A stretch of DNA of 64,000 nucleotides from the NCBI GenBank assembly GCA_003550325.1, contig QKWP01001978.1, positions 6,948 to 70,947 of the forward strand. The letters are read 5' to 3'. How positions within the stretch are numbered: position 1 is the stretch's first letter; every line of letters starts with the position of its first letter. The notes below the pieces were generated by a model. It saw only the letters and a list, made by a program, of their open reading frames with translations. It made no database searches and was not told the origin of the DNA. The position numbers and the translations under genes were made by a program. The stretch comes from Gigaspora rosea (Eukaryota > Glomeromycota > Glomeromycetes > Diversisporales > Gigasporaceae). Positions 11,330 through 23,670 of this stretch are shown here, piece after piece.

Positions 11330-11650
11330 AAAATGCAAAAGAAAAAAAAAGTTTAATTTCATTAGATTCAAATAGTTCTCATATAAATCCATACCTAGTT
11401 CATTTAATGATTTACATGCATGAATCAAAGATACTTGATGTTGAGCAATTGGAGAATGAAATAATACGCGTGAGAAAACAAGTTTAGTGAGTTAGATGAT
11501 CAGGATGAAGAAGAAACAGAAAAGGTAAAGAACATGCAAGTCGGCCTTCGTGTAGAATTTTAAGATCACATGGACCAATTGTCGACATTATTGGAAAAAA
11601 AAGCGAATAAATACTTATTATCATACATACAATCGGATCGAGCATTAATA
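11330..11650 (+). pseudogene. broken coiled-coil-like gene fragment
   Basis: The + strand reads as charged, helical protein in two frames. About 11350-11485 contains YLVHLMIYMHESKILDVEQL then ENEIIRVRKQV. About 11490-11570 continues in another frame with ELDDQDEEETEKVKNMQVGL, hits TAA at 11571, and after it continues in the same frame with DHMDQLSTLLEKKANKYLL. A one-frame shift near 11485 and the in-frame stop mark it as a pseudogene, unless short introns explain them. Heptad-like Leu spacing suggests a coiled coil. Function unknown. A poly-A run (about 11313-11334) precedes it. Confidence 0.4.
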
Positions 11651-11689
11651 TTATATTACATAATTTTTTTTCACACAGCACTTTCATAA

Positions 11690-12353
11690 TACCTTTTCAG
11701 GTTAGACAATGCGAAACTTTAAAATAGAAAGATTTAAATATTTATTCGGGGACGTTAGCATTAGTTTATTTCTCATATGATTAAAAAATTCTTTGTTTCA
11801 TCTTTCTTTCATCGGTTAGTTTCATAAACAAAGTTCTGGATTTTACGTATGCCGTTTCAAGGGACTTTAACTATAATCCCGATAAAATTAGTTAGCATTC
11901 TAAATAATTTAATCGAGATTATCATAAAAATCGGACGCGTGTACCGAGTATTTATTTAATTGTGTACCCGTGGTACCTCTATATAGAGGTATACCGTATA
12001 CGTAGAATGTATAATACTTATGCGCTCAGGTATAAATCACCGTTTGGCTCTTAAAACTGGTAGTAATGGGGTACTCGCGTCCAATTTTTACGTTATCTTT
12101 TCAGAAAAATAGGTTTCAGAAATCATTTCAAAGATTTAATCAATCAGATTTAATAAAGGGTACATAATTGAAAAGTGTAGCCCGTGCAAAACTCATTTTT
12201 GATTTCCGAATCCTTTCTATTGCAAAAATCGCATATGAAAAGTTATTTTTTTAAGTGATCTAGCTTATATTTACGTTCTTATTTCCTAGATTTTTTTGCA
12301 ATTTTCTTTCCTGAGGATCTTTTACTGATCAATATTATTAGCTATCCATTATA
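11690..12353. other. intergenic, no gene seen
   Basis: AT-rich DNA with no supported ORF. A short perfect palindrome, CCTCTATATAGAGG, lies at about 11977-11990. Confidence 0.4.
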
Positions 12354-12448
12354 TTAAGGCCACACAAATTTAATTACTTGGTTTTCATAACATGTATTTT
12401 TTAATTGACCGGTTATGAAAATCAATTGATTAATTTTTCGTGGCCTAA
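12354..12448. mobile_element. short TIR element, TTAGGCCACACAAA family, copy 2
   Basis: 95 bp. TTAAGGCCACACAAATTTAA with GTTTTCATAAC on the left is matched by the inverse GTTATGAAAATCAATTGATT then CGTGGCCTAA on the right. Same terminal motif as 10263-10577, with the interior almost gone. Confidence 0.6.
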
Positions 12449-13297
12449 TTGTCACCATAGATAAATTTGTATGGGTGTAGGCAATTAATCATCTTTAATA
12501 GAAGAAATTCATATATTTTCACGGAAAATCCTAAAAAGTAGAGATTGAATTGTTTGACCGGTTAATCGACTAATAGGAAACATAACTTCGTTAGATATTT
12601 GACTGGTGATGATCATTTGATTTTAACCGTTAATAAAAACACAAATTTTAACCTTCATTATAGTTAATTTAGGATGCTTAAATCAATTGATCGGAAATAA
12701 AATTTTTAAATAGTCGGTGGTCAAAAAAACTAATCAAGTGAATTGCCGCTTCACTGAAAAAAGTCGGAGGCGCAGACCATCTTTTTTTATCGAGCTAACG
12801 CTGATTGGTTAAAACTACTTACTGATAGAGTCAAAAAAAGAGGTTGTTCAAGCAGTTTGCTTTATGTCATGGATCTTCAATGAAATTATAGTTGTCAAAA
12901 AATTATTACGTTGCTTTTTATATTAGAAATTCTTATCGCTAATATAAAAAAAATTCAAAGAAACCCAAAGACATACCATGCCAATATTTATTATCTTTTA
13001 GCTTTTATGTCAAAATGCGGCAATTTCATTTTATTTTATTTTTATTTTTTTTTATTTTTTTTTTATTAAAAAAAAATTTTTTTTTTGTATCCAAATATTT
13101 CATTATTGTTTGCGTTGGTTTAGTTCGAAGCCAAAGACGCAAAAGATTGTGAATATCAGCATATGAATATTTGTAAAGTCCATAGAGGGAAATTGAAGCG
13201 TTTGGTGTTGCCGAAGGAGTTATTTTTTATTGGATAGTCGCCTTTTTTTTTGCTACGATTTGCTGAAAACATAATGATAATAATAAAACAAGGATAG

Positions 13298-13436
13298 CCC
13301 GGGGATGGTAAATGACCTTCAAATGACCTCAAATGACCTCAAATGACCCAATTTTAATATGAATTTTAGCTCGAAATGACCTAGGTCATTGAAAAAAAGG
13401 CAAATGACCTCCAATTTTATCATCCTCAAGTAACAT
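13298..13436. repeat. AAATGACCTC tandem repeat within a possible TIR element
   Basis: The decamer AAATGACCTC occurs three times in tandem at 13311-13350 and again near 13375 and 13403. The outer ends GGGGATGGTAAA and TTTTATCATCC are loosely inverted, so the array may be the body of a small hAT-like element. Confidence 0.45.
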
Positions 13437-13774
13437 TATTGTAATATTTGAGCATCATCTCAATCACAATCAAATCACATTGAGGGAGTTGCTTGAGAAC
13501 ATCCTTAGTCTGCTTATTATACTGTGCTCTTACAGCATAGTCTAAATATGATGCATTAAAAGATATTTTAACCAAAAAATTAGAAAACAAATTTGTAAAG
13601 ATATCGTGATCATGTGATTAAAATCAGATGATCTATAGCTCTGGAATCGTTTTGAGATCAAATTCCAATAACTAACGAACTAGGATAAAAGTCATGAACA
13701 TTCAAAGATATGGTAATTTTGAAAGTTAACAGCATCTTGAATGAGTCGCGTGATACTTAAAATGTATGCTAAGC

Positions 13775-13984
13775 TTAATTCGCGATGATACATCTCTGAG
13801 AGCGTCCAGACTTATGCGATTTCAAAAATTTTTTATTGTAATTCCCAAAATCGTATAATTCTGAATAATCTAACATCTTTTGTGTTTGTCTTATCTTTTG
13901 TATTGTATTAATTGATTTTATTGTGTCATCTTTGCTATATTTTGCCTTTCTATCCGTTATCATTTGTTTTATCATTTTGTTCAA
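13775..13984 (-). CDS. hypothetical small ORF, weak
   Basis: A 69-codon open stretch with mixed Lys, Asp, Ser and Thr content (phrases MITDRKAKYSKDDT and KMLDYSELYDFGNYNKKF), less biased than AT-rich noise usually gives. No domain, signal peptide or membrane segment is seen. It could be an exon remnant of a larger gene; no convincing splice partners were found. Confidence 0.2.
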   Translation of the reverse strand: MNKMIKQMITDRKAKYSKDDTIKSINTIQKIRQTQKMLDYSELYDFGNYNKKFLKSHKSGRSQRCIIAN

Positions 13985-14196
13985 AAGAGATGATCGAAAT
14001 GTAATTTGATAGTCATCTATTATTGCTCTTTTTATCGTTATTATATAAAATACTCCGAATAAAATGTAAGAAGAGTTAGTAAATAAGTAATTAGAACCAA
14101 TGAATTATAAAACCATAATGATGGATCTGCATTACTTGCATCATAGGCAGTTATGTTGAATGGATTATGTAAAGCAAATGAAATTTATTATCATAC

Positions 14197-14220
14197 GTAC
14201 TGTACGTACGTACGTACGTA
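14197..14220. repeat. ACGT microsatellite
   Basis: Alternating ACGT units (ACGTACTGTACGTACGTACG...). A related short tract with TACGTACTGTACGTATGTA is at about 46908-46926. Confidence 0.7.
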
Positions 14221-14240
14221 GAGTAGCGAACTTTTTTAAT

Positions 14241-14540
14241 TATCGTCGGGACAATATTATTTACTTCATCTTAACAATATTGAATTATAACAGATAATAT
14301 AAGAATTTTATTAAATGGTGGTAAAGTCATTCATATTAATCGGTCACCGAATTTATAGCATTTTTAAATTAATTATTTTATTTTATTTTATATCGTCGGG
14401 ACAATATTATTTACTTCATCTTAACAATATTGAATTATAACAGATAATATAAGAATTTTATTAAATGGTGGTAAAGTCATTCATATTAATCGGTCACCGA
14501 ATTTATAGCATTTTTAAATTAATTATTTTATTTTATTTTA
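14241..14540. repeat. exact 150-bp tandem duplication
   Basis: 14241-14390 and 14391-14540 appear identical base for base, beginning TATCGTCGGGACAATATTAT. The unit ends in TTTTA repeats, which then run on into a TTTA microsatellite. Identity implies a very recent duplication or an assembly duplication. Confidence 0.9.
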
Positions 14541-14770
14541 TATTATCAGTTATATTATTTTATTTTATTTTATATTATTTTTATTTATTTATTTTACTTT
14601 ATTTATTTATTTTATTTTACTTTATTATTTTATTTATTTATTTTACAGTATTTTATTTTATTATTAATTTTTTTTTATTTTATTATTAATTTTTTTTTAT
14701 TTTATTATTAATTTTTTTTTATTTTATTATTAATTTTTTATTTTTTTTTTATTTTTTTTTTTTTATCAAG
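14541..14770. repeat. TTTA/TTTTA microsatellite and poly-T
   Basis: Long ATTTTATTTTATTTA-type tract ending in poly-T. The open reading stretch across it (14465-14689) is Phe/Leu/Tyr-only and not a gene. Confidence 0.85.
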
Positions 14771-15188
14771 AGTAAATTGATGAACTACTTTTGCTAACTA
14801 TTTTCGTTTACTATTTTCGTAAGCTATTTTTGTTAACTAACTTTACTAGCTATTCTGACTGGTATCTTTGACCATGAATATGAAACCCCAAAATAGTCAT
14901 AATTTTGTGATCGGACCGACTTCGGACTTAAGATGTTCATATCGAGTAATCGTACCATTAGAAAATCTTTTCTTGGCGATCATATAACAAATAAATAATT
15001 TTTAATTCTTTAGATCATTGTCACAATTTATTACATGATTCCATTCAAAGTGGAAGATTTATACAAAAATATCATCGAATAATGATGCTCCGATTCTAAT
15101 TGTCAAAGGATGTAATCTATTTAAAGAGACGTTTGCATATGATATAGTCTTCGTCGATTATTATTTATTATCATTTGTATTTTTTTAT

Positions 15189-15235
<47 letters not shown>

Positions 15236-15260
15236 TTTTTTTTTTTTTTATTTTTTTTAA
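15189..15260. repeat. poly-T tract
   Basis: About 45 consecutive T followed by T runs broken by single A residues, about 300 bp upstream of the Kelch start codon. Homopolymer length is likely uncertain in the assembly. Confidence 0.85.
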
Positions 15261-15276
15261 GTAAATATTTTTTTTT

Positions 15277-15331
15277 CACGTGATCGATTTTGATTGGTCG
15301 ATCACGGGTCGCCATGGCGATGGGTCGCCAT
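15277..15331 (+). promoter_or_regulatory. candidate upstream control region of the Kelch gene
   Basis: About 220-275 bp before the start codon, a GC-richer island contains CACGTG (15277-15282), an inverted ATTGG (CCAAT-type) box, a dyad CGTGATCGA/TCGATCACG (15279-15306) and a repeated GGTCGCCAT. E-box and CCAAT elements are common fungal promoter motifs. Regulation by them here is inference. Confidence 0.4.
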
Positions 15332-15551
15332 AAAAATAACGCCCTTTTTTTTAATAAATTTTTATTGTTTTTTTTTAAATTTTTAATGTTTTTTTTTATT
15401 TATTATAATTTTTTTTAGCATGGTAAATACATTTAAATTTTTAAAGAAAAAACTTATTCCTCATAATAATATTCGACCACTTTTAAAAAAACTTTAATTT
15501 CCTCTAATATTCGGCTACTATTTGAAATCATAAAAAAAAATACATTCATTC

Positions 15552-17611
15552 ATGGCTTTTAAAATTTTTAAATATTTAATTTTTCTAACTTTTTATTATA
15601 ATTTTATGCGCATTATATATAATGTAGCTGCACTGAATGTTAATCTTGTAAAAGTCTACAGTCTAAGTGGTATACTTGTTAGAAACAAGATATATTACCT
15701 TGGAGGTCTTCAAATGACTGAGACTGATGATGAATTTATTAAAAACATTTTCCAAAATTCTTCTGATATAATAAATTCATCAAAAGTTTTAATCGAATCC
15801 GAATTTCCTTCATTTCAATATTATAACGCATTTCATATAAGAAATAATAAAATATATTTCTTTGGTGGTCGACAATCTCAATGGACTGATGAAAATGAAA
15901 ATGAAACAATTTTTGGAAAATATGATATTCAAAATCATAATTGGGAGCTCTTTGATGAAAGTCCATTTAATTTAGAGGATTATTCATGTTCAATGACATA
16001 TAATGGCTTATTCGTAATTTTTGGTGGAAAATTTCGTAATAAAGATTATTCTAAAGATATTTATATCTCAAATACTAATTCTGATAATTGGGGTAATAAT
16101 TGGATTAAACAAAATTTTACTTATGGACCGAGATCAAGAACACGTATGAATTGAAATATATTTTTTAATATTTAACATGTAACAACTTTTATTAATTTCA
16201 TAAATACTGTATCTGACATAATTTTTTTTATTACAGTCCATTCAGCGACAATTCTTCCGGATGGTAGAATGGTCGTTTTGGGTGGAAGAACAAATGATTC
16301 GATTTTCGTCCCAATGTCAGAAATTTGGGTGTATAATATCGATGTAAATGAATGGCAAAATATTGTAAGTTTTTTTTTAATTTTTATATAATCATGATTT
16401 TTTTCAATTTTTTTTCAATTTTTTTCAATTAATTCATTATTTTAAATTTTAAGATGGCAACAGGTGATATTCCAAGTCCAAGAAGTGCACATTCTGCAAT
16501 ATTAACGTCGGATAATAAAATTATTATATATGGTGGTACGTCCGATGTTAATTTGTCACAACCATTAGCAGTACTTGATACTTCAATTTGGGTGTGGTCG
16601 CAACCAAAAATTATTAATTCGGTTGAGAGGTAATGAAACTTTGAAATTGTAAACATTTTTATTTCATCGTATTTATTGAGATATATTTACTAATACAAAA
16701 ATTTTTTTAGGTATTTCCACAAAACTAATATAGCCGGCAAACAATTAATGATCACTTTTGGTAAGTTTTATATATTTTATTTATCAAGATTTACAATATG
16801 TAACTTAATTAATTTTTGATAATATTAATTTTGATAATTATTAGAGAATAAACCAACTGTGGATCCTCTTAACGACATTACCATTCTCAATATAACGACT
16901 TGGTCAATTGATACTACTTTTAAATCAGGAACATTATCTATTGATGAGAAAATGTTGCCATTAAATGATCAAATAACTCTTAATAAAAGAGACGCAGTTG
17001 ATGTTGATGAAAGTAGTAATAATGATAGTACCAAAATGTTTATTGTTATAATTTCCGGGATAGCTATTATATTATTCGGTACTATTATGTACTGTTCGTA
17101 TCTTTGTTTTGTTCATAAAAAAAAATCAAGTAAACAAAAACGAAACATACAAACGAAAAGACGTACAGCAGCAGATCACATTGAAATGATATTAGGATAT
17201 TTTGGGAAATCTTTTGAAAAAGAAACCATTCCCACAGAAGTAGAATTAGATTCAATAATAGTTCCTGAGTCTAATTATGCACGATCTATTGATGAGTCAG
17301 GCACTGGAACCCCATTGTCATCAATATCGTCTTTATTATCCACTAACCATTTGCAAATACCTCAAGTAACGAGTCAACCAAAATCATTACGTAAACCAAT
17401 ATCAATTCCTCAACCTATATTGGAATTACCTTCAAGATCAGAATCTTCATTATCATTTCCTGCTTCACTGACACCAACACAACAAACTACATCATCCGAA
17501 TCATCTCAAAAACAATCGCAATTTATAAAAGATGATGGTCTCATAATAAAACCACGTCAACTTCATAGAATCAATTCAAGAACACTAATGAACACTAAGA
17601 ATGATAGTTAA
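15552..17611 (+). CDS. membrane-anchored Kelch-repeat protein
   Basis: Five exons: 15552-16143, 16237-16364, 16454-16629, 16711-16760 and 16845-17611, giving 570 residues. All junctions are GT-AG and keep frame; introns are 84-93 bp. Residues 1-28 are a hydrophobic signal segment. Six Kelch-like blades follow, with Gly-Gly doublets at 51-52, 105-106, 158-159, 213-214 and 267-268 and a last blade at about 299-335, so a six-blade beta-propeller is expected. Residues 380-404 (FIVIISGIAIILFGTIMY core) are one membrane span, followed by a basic stop-transfer stretch (HKKKSSKQKR) and a Ser/Pro-rich cytoplasmic tail of about 165 residues. Kelch propellers bind proteins or ligands; here the propeller would face outside. 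Such genes are a multigene family in Rhizophagus (established knowledge). Ligand and role are unknown. The start is the first ATG ahead of the signal segment. Confidence 0.9.
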
Positions 17612-18024
17612 AGTGAATGCAGGCAAAAAAAATTAAGCTTTTAAAAAAAAAAATTCTTTCTTTGACAAAGTAGAAGGTGTTTTTTTTATAGATGTCATGA
17701 TTATTTAATTTTTCCACCCCATTTTTAAATAAGTTTCTTTTTTCACCACATTTTTAATTAAGTTTCGAAATATAGCTTTAAACATTCTTTTGCTTTGCAT
17801 ATATATATTTTTTTAAAAAATATATATTTTAAAATGAAAACTCCTATTTTGCACACAAAGATATATTTTTTAATAATGAATTCACTGGAATTTTTTAGTT
17901 ATTCATTACTTCTTTATAATCTTTGTTTGGTTAGGCTGTAGGTTGTGATTTGTTTGTTTTTTTTTTCTTTTTTGTTTATTGATTGTATTTTATATTAAAT
18001 TATAAAAGAATGTAATTTTATGAC

Positions 18025-18030
18025 AATAAA
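18025..18030 (+). terminator. candidate polyadenylation signal of the Kelch gene
   Basis: AATAAA about 410 bp after the stop codon, in AT-rich DNA where the hexamer occurs by chance. Weak. Confidence 0.25.
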
Positions 18031-18251
18031 ATTAAAATTATTAAATATTAATAATTTTTTTTTCTTAATTTTAGTAAGCTTCGTTTTCAAGTATTGTAAA
18101 ATTATTTCACATACGGTCAAACCACTCTAATTGTATGCCCTTAACAACGTGCATTTAGGAAATAGTAAAAAAAAAAAAATGCATTTACGGTATAGAGGTC
18201 AGGTGTATATTTGGGCCAGAACTTGAGTGTGCATTTAGAAAGGGTGTGCAC

Positions 18252-18781
18252 TAGTGATGCCGAGATAACCTTTTAACGGCACTATGTTTTGGTTTTATCA
18301 CATGATAAAACTGATTTTAACATTTACTGATTTATCGTATGCTAAAACTGTTATAATAAAAAACGAAAGCAAATATTGGCCTCGAAGCATCGAATGTTGT
18401 TAACGAAAGTCTTAAGAATTGAAATAATAATAATAATTAGCTTTAAAAAAAAAGCTATACTGCAAATGTTAAGCGCAAAATATTATAGTAATAAAAAAAA
18501 AACAATGCTCAATAAATTTCTTAAAGTTTCTAAAGTTATAGCTTTATTGCTTTAAAAAGAAGCTATAATAAATGTTAAGTACAAATATTAAAAAAAAAAT
18601 AATGCACAATAAAAATTTGTATATTCGACAAATGTAAAGAAAATAACTTATCACTATACTTATACAGTTATATCTTTTTTTTTATTTTAATGGTTTTAGC
18701 CTACGATAAATGTTAAAATCAGTTTTACCACGTGATAAAACCAAAACATAGTGTCGTTAAAAGGTTGTCTCGGCATCACTA
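18252..18781. mobile_element. hAT-like non-autonomous element with 8-bp TSD
   Basis: 530 bp. It starts TAGTGATGCCGAG and ends with the inverse CTCGGCATCACTA. GTGTGCAC flanks both ends (18244-18251, 18782-18789). The inverted arms extend further (ACATAGTG/CACTATGT type, CACGTGATAAAACC). The interior has two related AGCTATA-rich segments and no ORF. The TAGNG terminus and 8-bp TSD fit hAT. It sits in sequence resembling another TIR family (GGTCAAACC...CTCTAA at 18117, compare 49579 and 44750). Confidence 0.85.
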
Positions 18782-18789
18782 GTGTGCAC

Positions 18790-21700
18790 ACATAGAGAGC
18801 GAATTTAGAGAGTACTAAAAATCAAGTCACTTGATGTAGTATCGTCAAGAGATAACTTATTACTATAAATCACCATATGTAAGACTCAGATCTGTTGTTA
18901 CATTTTACTTTAAACTTTTTTAAAAGACCCATGGGTCCGTTGTATAAATGTGCGGGGTCTATTATTAGTCAATATAATAATAATTCATATATACACAGAT
19001 CTTTTTTTTTATTATAGACGAGTCAAGCATAATCACCAAGATCATTTACTTTACTAAGCCTAAATTATTTATCTGTACATATGATTTAGTATAATTAATG
19101 TAATAAAATGTAATTTCAATTTTTAGAAATTAAGTTGAAATGCTTTTGATTATGATGATTCATACCAATAATATAAATCAGGAATTTCACCCTTTGTTAT
19201 CCAAATCTAGCAACAAAATTCTTAAACTATATACGTGTAATCTGAATTACTTAATAGTAATTTAAAATAAATTTAATAGTAATAATTTATGATACGTATT
19301 TTGTAAAACAGGGTTACAATAATAACTTAGTTGCAGTACGGTTTATCTCAAAACTTTTACTACATCTTTAGTTGTCATTTGCATAAAAGTAGTGACTTCT
19401 GGAATATTCTAATTCATTTGAAATCCGAGTTTAAACTTAAGGTAATAGTGTTACCTGTGATTAGATCATAATAAATTGAAGATCATGTTAATTTAATAAT
19501 GGAATTGAACGATTTCAAGAATATTGTACGTATGTAGTTTTTTTTTTTTTGCTCATACAAATTTTGTTGGTTACCATTTTACTAGCCATGTAAAAATATG
19601 AGTTAACGGATAAACCTCACGATTGTTGTAAGCGGATTAATATCTGCAGATTTGGAATCAGTTTAAGTTGATTTCGAATCATTTATGACGTGATGCTCAT
19701 CAAACTATAAACGCGTGAGTGTGCATGTTTTTTGTTACATAAAATTACAAACTTAGGTTCTATGCACTTTTCTTAAAGAAATGCATCAAATACAAACTTT
19801 TGTACGTATCAATTGGTGAATAGAAATCGAATGTTTTCTGTACAATAAGTGGATTTTGAAATAACTTGTAAATACTGTAGTTATTCTTTCTCCCATTAAC
19901 ATTATTAACATTTTGATATTATACATTTGGTAGACAATAAATCTGAGTTATCTAGGTTGTCTGTATTTACAGAATTATTCTCATATTTGTGCCAAGGTTA
20001 TGGCGAATGTAATGCTAATAACTTTGGCAAAACTTCAAGTTCATCCTTTTTATCAGCCTCAATAGAGAATGTTTATTCCCCGTAGATAGACATTTTTTTC
20101 ATCTATTTAAGAATTTTCTTTAATACAATAATAATTAAGGTTTTGTACACCTAATTCGGATTTTTTATCCGAATTAAAATATGATTAACATTTCTATAAA
20201 ATTCCATTGGTTACCTAATTACACATAACATGATATCAACTTGCCATCATATAATTCCTTATGAAGCTTCCAAAACGGATTACCATTATCTTTGGCTAAA
20301 CATTAACAGAATACCCTGTCTTTAAATGGTCAATCAGGATTGTTACAAAATTTATACAGTATCGGTATATAGAGATTTTATATTGAAATTTTGACTAAAA
20401 AAGGTTACCATTTTTTTTACAAAAAAAAAATTATATTGAAAAAACTTGATAATGATAATGGTTATTGAATAAAATTAATATGCTTAAATTGGGAATAATG
20501 ATCAGGTGTCCTGTTACAATCATTGTAAACAGCTGGTTTTTTTTAACCAAAAAAAAAAAAAAAAAAAATTAATGCCAGCTCTTTAATTAGTAAGCATTTA
20601 CACGGGTAAATTATTCTTTTACGTATTATTAAATTTAACTCTAAATTCTAACTAACTATAAAAAGAAAATTAAAGAGATACATCCCCAAAAACTTTATTA
20701 AAATACCGTATTTATCCGACATGTACACCCCCCTGTGTATTGTACTCTGCATCGATTTTGAGACCAAATTTTTAGGTATATAATTATGAGTATATCACAC
20801 TTTTATACCTGGGCATATAATAGTAAACCATTAAAAAACATAATAGTATTCATACGGTAGACCTTTCTTACATTAGTACCCCGGTACTAAAACGAATCAG
20901 GGAAATACTCCGTGAACACATGTCAGATAAATACGGTAGGTTCAATGTCAGCATTAGTCGTTTCCAGCATCGGTTAAAACAATAAATAAATTAGGATACT
21001 TCTATCTCAACATGATCGAGATAATCCAAGTTTATTATGACATCATATTATTACATCATATACAGTATATAAAATTATATAGTAATAAATTAAATTAATT
21101 TAATATTTAAAAGAACTACTATGTTAATGCACTTATAACATGTTAAATTTATTTTCATGAGATATGATTATGATCTGATCATGTATCGACAGACACTATA
21201 TAGATTTAAATATAAATAAATCAATTGAATTATCTATAGCGATAGATAGATTAGATAAGAGCTGATAAATGGATTACAGGATTAGATAAACACACGAGCA
21301 TTGCATTTTTATTCATATGGCATAAAATTGCGAACTCACTCGTTTGTATTAATATCATACAAATGGTTTGTTAAAAGATTATTATTATTAACGTAAATAA
21401 CTAGCATATTTGTCAACTCTCATATCCACTAATTGAAAGAGGATTAGTTAATCATATGTCTCGGATGGTTCTGGAATCACCCAAGATAATCTCTTAGTGT
21501 TTAGAATATCAAGTTTGAAGAGGAACAATTGTTATCCCATTTGGCACATCGTAATATGTTATTTCATCAAATATCTAAAAGAATCTTTATAAAATGAATT
21601 TTTATAAATGATATAGATATTTACCGGTAAATTCAGAAATAATTCATCTTTACTAAAGTTAATAATTATAAACATGACGAAATGCTGGAAGCGCGTTCGA

Positions 21701-21855
21701 ATTCTAATTTATCGATGTACCAAATAAATATTATTGATAGATAGTAAAGATGCAGGCATTTGAAAATATGAAGGTAACTAACTATCTTAATAAAAATATA
21801 ACGACGGTACGACGGTACGACACATTTGCCGTATATATAAATATTCCATAAGTAG
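18790..21855. other. 3-kb gene desert
   Basis: AT-rich DNA with poly-A/T runs (about 19538, 20550) and no supported ORF, TIR pair or array. Some non-AT-rich patches (19980-20060, 21430-21560) might be very old coding remains, but no frame holds. Confidence 0.35.
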
Positions 21856-21857
21856 TA

Positions 21858-22035
21858 CAGTCAACTCTGGATATAACGAACCTCGTTATAATGAACTCTG
21901 GATATAATGAGCTCAAAATTTTAAAATTTCTTAATAGTTCAGTATAAAAAAAGCTATGGTTTCTTAAGAAAACATAGTAATTTTTTATAGCGAACTTTTT
22001 TTTTTTTAAGGGTTCGGTATAGAAAGAGTTGACTG
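21858..22035. mobile_element. pogo/mariner-like MITE, CAGTCAACTC family
   Basis: 178 bp between TA dinucleotides. Left end CAGTCAACTCTGGATATAAC, right end GGTATAGAAAGAGTTGACTG. The second unit GAACTCTGGATATAATGA repeats the left arm. TA target and CAGT termini fit Tc1/mariner-pogo. Family members are at 34883-35817 and 52225-52426, with possible single ends near 57100 and 57880. Confidence 0.75.
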
Positions 22036-22370
22036 TATAAGTGCCGTAAGTCGTATAAGCGTGTAAGTGCCATAAGTTGTGTGCCATTTGTCATGTGCTA
22101 AATAAGTATATGTTTAATATTAAGTATATAGTGGTGTATATTACAAAACGAACATAATACTCGCTTTATACTCAGTTGCGACCTCATAGTATAAGCCGAA
22201 TTTAAAATCTATACTATAACCGATCAGCTATAATTCCTAATCCTAACGCTAATATATATTACACTAGTATATACTATACAGATCTGATAACCTACACTAT
22301 ACTGAGTGAAATACCTTCTTTATACACAACTACTTAGAACCCTGGCTTCGGACCGATTCTTTATATAATT

Positions 22371-22445
22371 TATTACATATAATTTATTACATATAATTTA
22401 TTACATATGATTTATTACATAATTATAATTTATTACAAATAATTT
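22371..22445. repeat. 15-bp tandem repeat ATAATTTATTACATA
   Basis: Four to five units of ATAATTTATTACATA with one TATGATTT variant. Confidence 0.75.
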
Positions 22446-22560
22446 ATTTATATTATATTATAGTTTAATACTTGTTGTAATTCAAAAAATTCATTAAGAA
22501 CGATTCATTATTAGTATATATGCTCCCTGAGACTACTGGACTATGTTATATTTTAAGTTA

Positions 22561-22652
22561 GCCACGATTTAAGTCACGACAGCATGCAACACAAGTCACG
22601 GCATACAATACAAGTCATGGCACGCAACATAAATCACGGCATACTATACCTA
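22561..22652. repeat. imperfect ~21-bp tandem repeat
   Basis: AAGTCACGGCATACAATACA and variants (AAGTCACGACAGCATGCAACA, AAGTCATGGCACGCAACATA) in about four units. Confidence 0.7.
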
Positions 22653-22693
22653 TTATTACTCAAGACATACTACCCACCCTATTACTACTGAGA

Positions 22694-22826
22694 CCCTAGT
22701 ATCACCAGTCTAAAAACATTTGCTACCAACGTTTGGGTTAGGGTTTGGGTATGATTTTATGTTACACCTGATTTTGAGTTTTAATTTGACCAGATAGCAA
22801 AATTTTTTAGAGTGGTGATGCTAAGG
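22694..22826. mobile_element. MITE of the CTAGTATCACCA family
   Basis: Left end CCTAGTATCACCA, right end TGGTGATGCTAAGG. Inner inverted phrases TTTGCTACC and GATAGCAAAATTTTTTAGA. A sister is at 28264-28357 and an apparent single end near 56451. Confidence 0.6.
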
Positions 22827-23670
22827 TGTCTTATTACTAAATACGGCATAACGGCAACATGACCTAAGGTAGTATGCATCATAGCTGAATGTCATATGTA
22901 GTAACTACCTTGAAAAGGTTTGCATCATTAATAATAGATATCATAGTAAGAATTTAAACCAGTTGAGAAAATCTCCACCTTGATATGTTAATAATCTTGA
23001 TGTAGTAATCAGGAATTAACATTACCCTGGTTGGCATTTTCTTTATCCATTGAAAAAAAAGTCAAAGATGTTGAATAGATCTTAATAAAAGTGTTCATTG
23101 AGCTCCATTTGACATCATAGATCTATTATGTGACATGGTAATCTATTTGGGTAATTTAATAATAATCAGGTAAAGGTTTTTCCAACAGATACAATCTCCT
23201 TATTTGGCCTATTGCCAACTTTGCCAAAGTTACTGTAGTGGAAATGGAATCTAAGTTATACTAAAAAAACAAATACTGTTAAATATTTAGAGCTAAAAAT
23301 TTATTAGAGTTATTAGGAACAGACAAAGTAAATAAAGTAATCTAAAAAAAGGTGTAAACAAGATTACACACAAAATTTAGTCTATCTCTATACTATAGAT
23401 AATCTTCCACTATGCTCTAGACCAGTGTTGTATGTTTTGGCTGTCCAAAGTCTTTTTTGATCTTGTCTATGTCCAAAATATCCAAATGTTCAAGATTGCC
23501 AAAGCTTGTTCAAGTTTTAATAATTAATAAATTTGTCTAAAAACTATATAATTATATATTTTTTTTAGATGCTGAACATATTTTAGTTAAAATTAAAATA
23601 GATTATCTTAATAAAATTTTAAGTAATTTTACTTTATTTAATTGTTAAAATTGTTTAAAATTGTTCAAAC

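Noticed and set aside
14465..14689. 74-codon + strand ORF
   Set aside because: Most of it translates a TTTA/TTTTA microsatellite into Phe/Leu/Tyr only.
22371..22652. CRISPR-like array
   Set aside because: The repeats are head-to-tail without unique spacers; this is a eukaryotic contig with simple tandem repeats.
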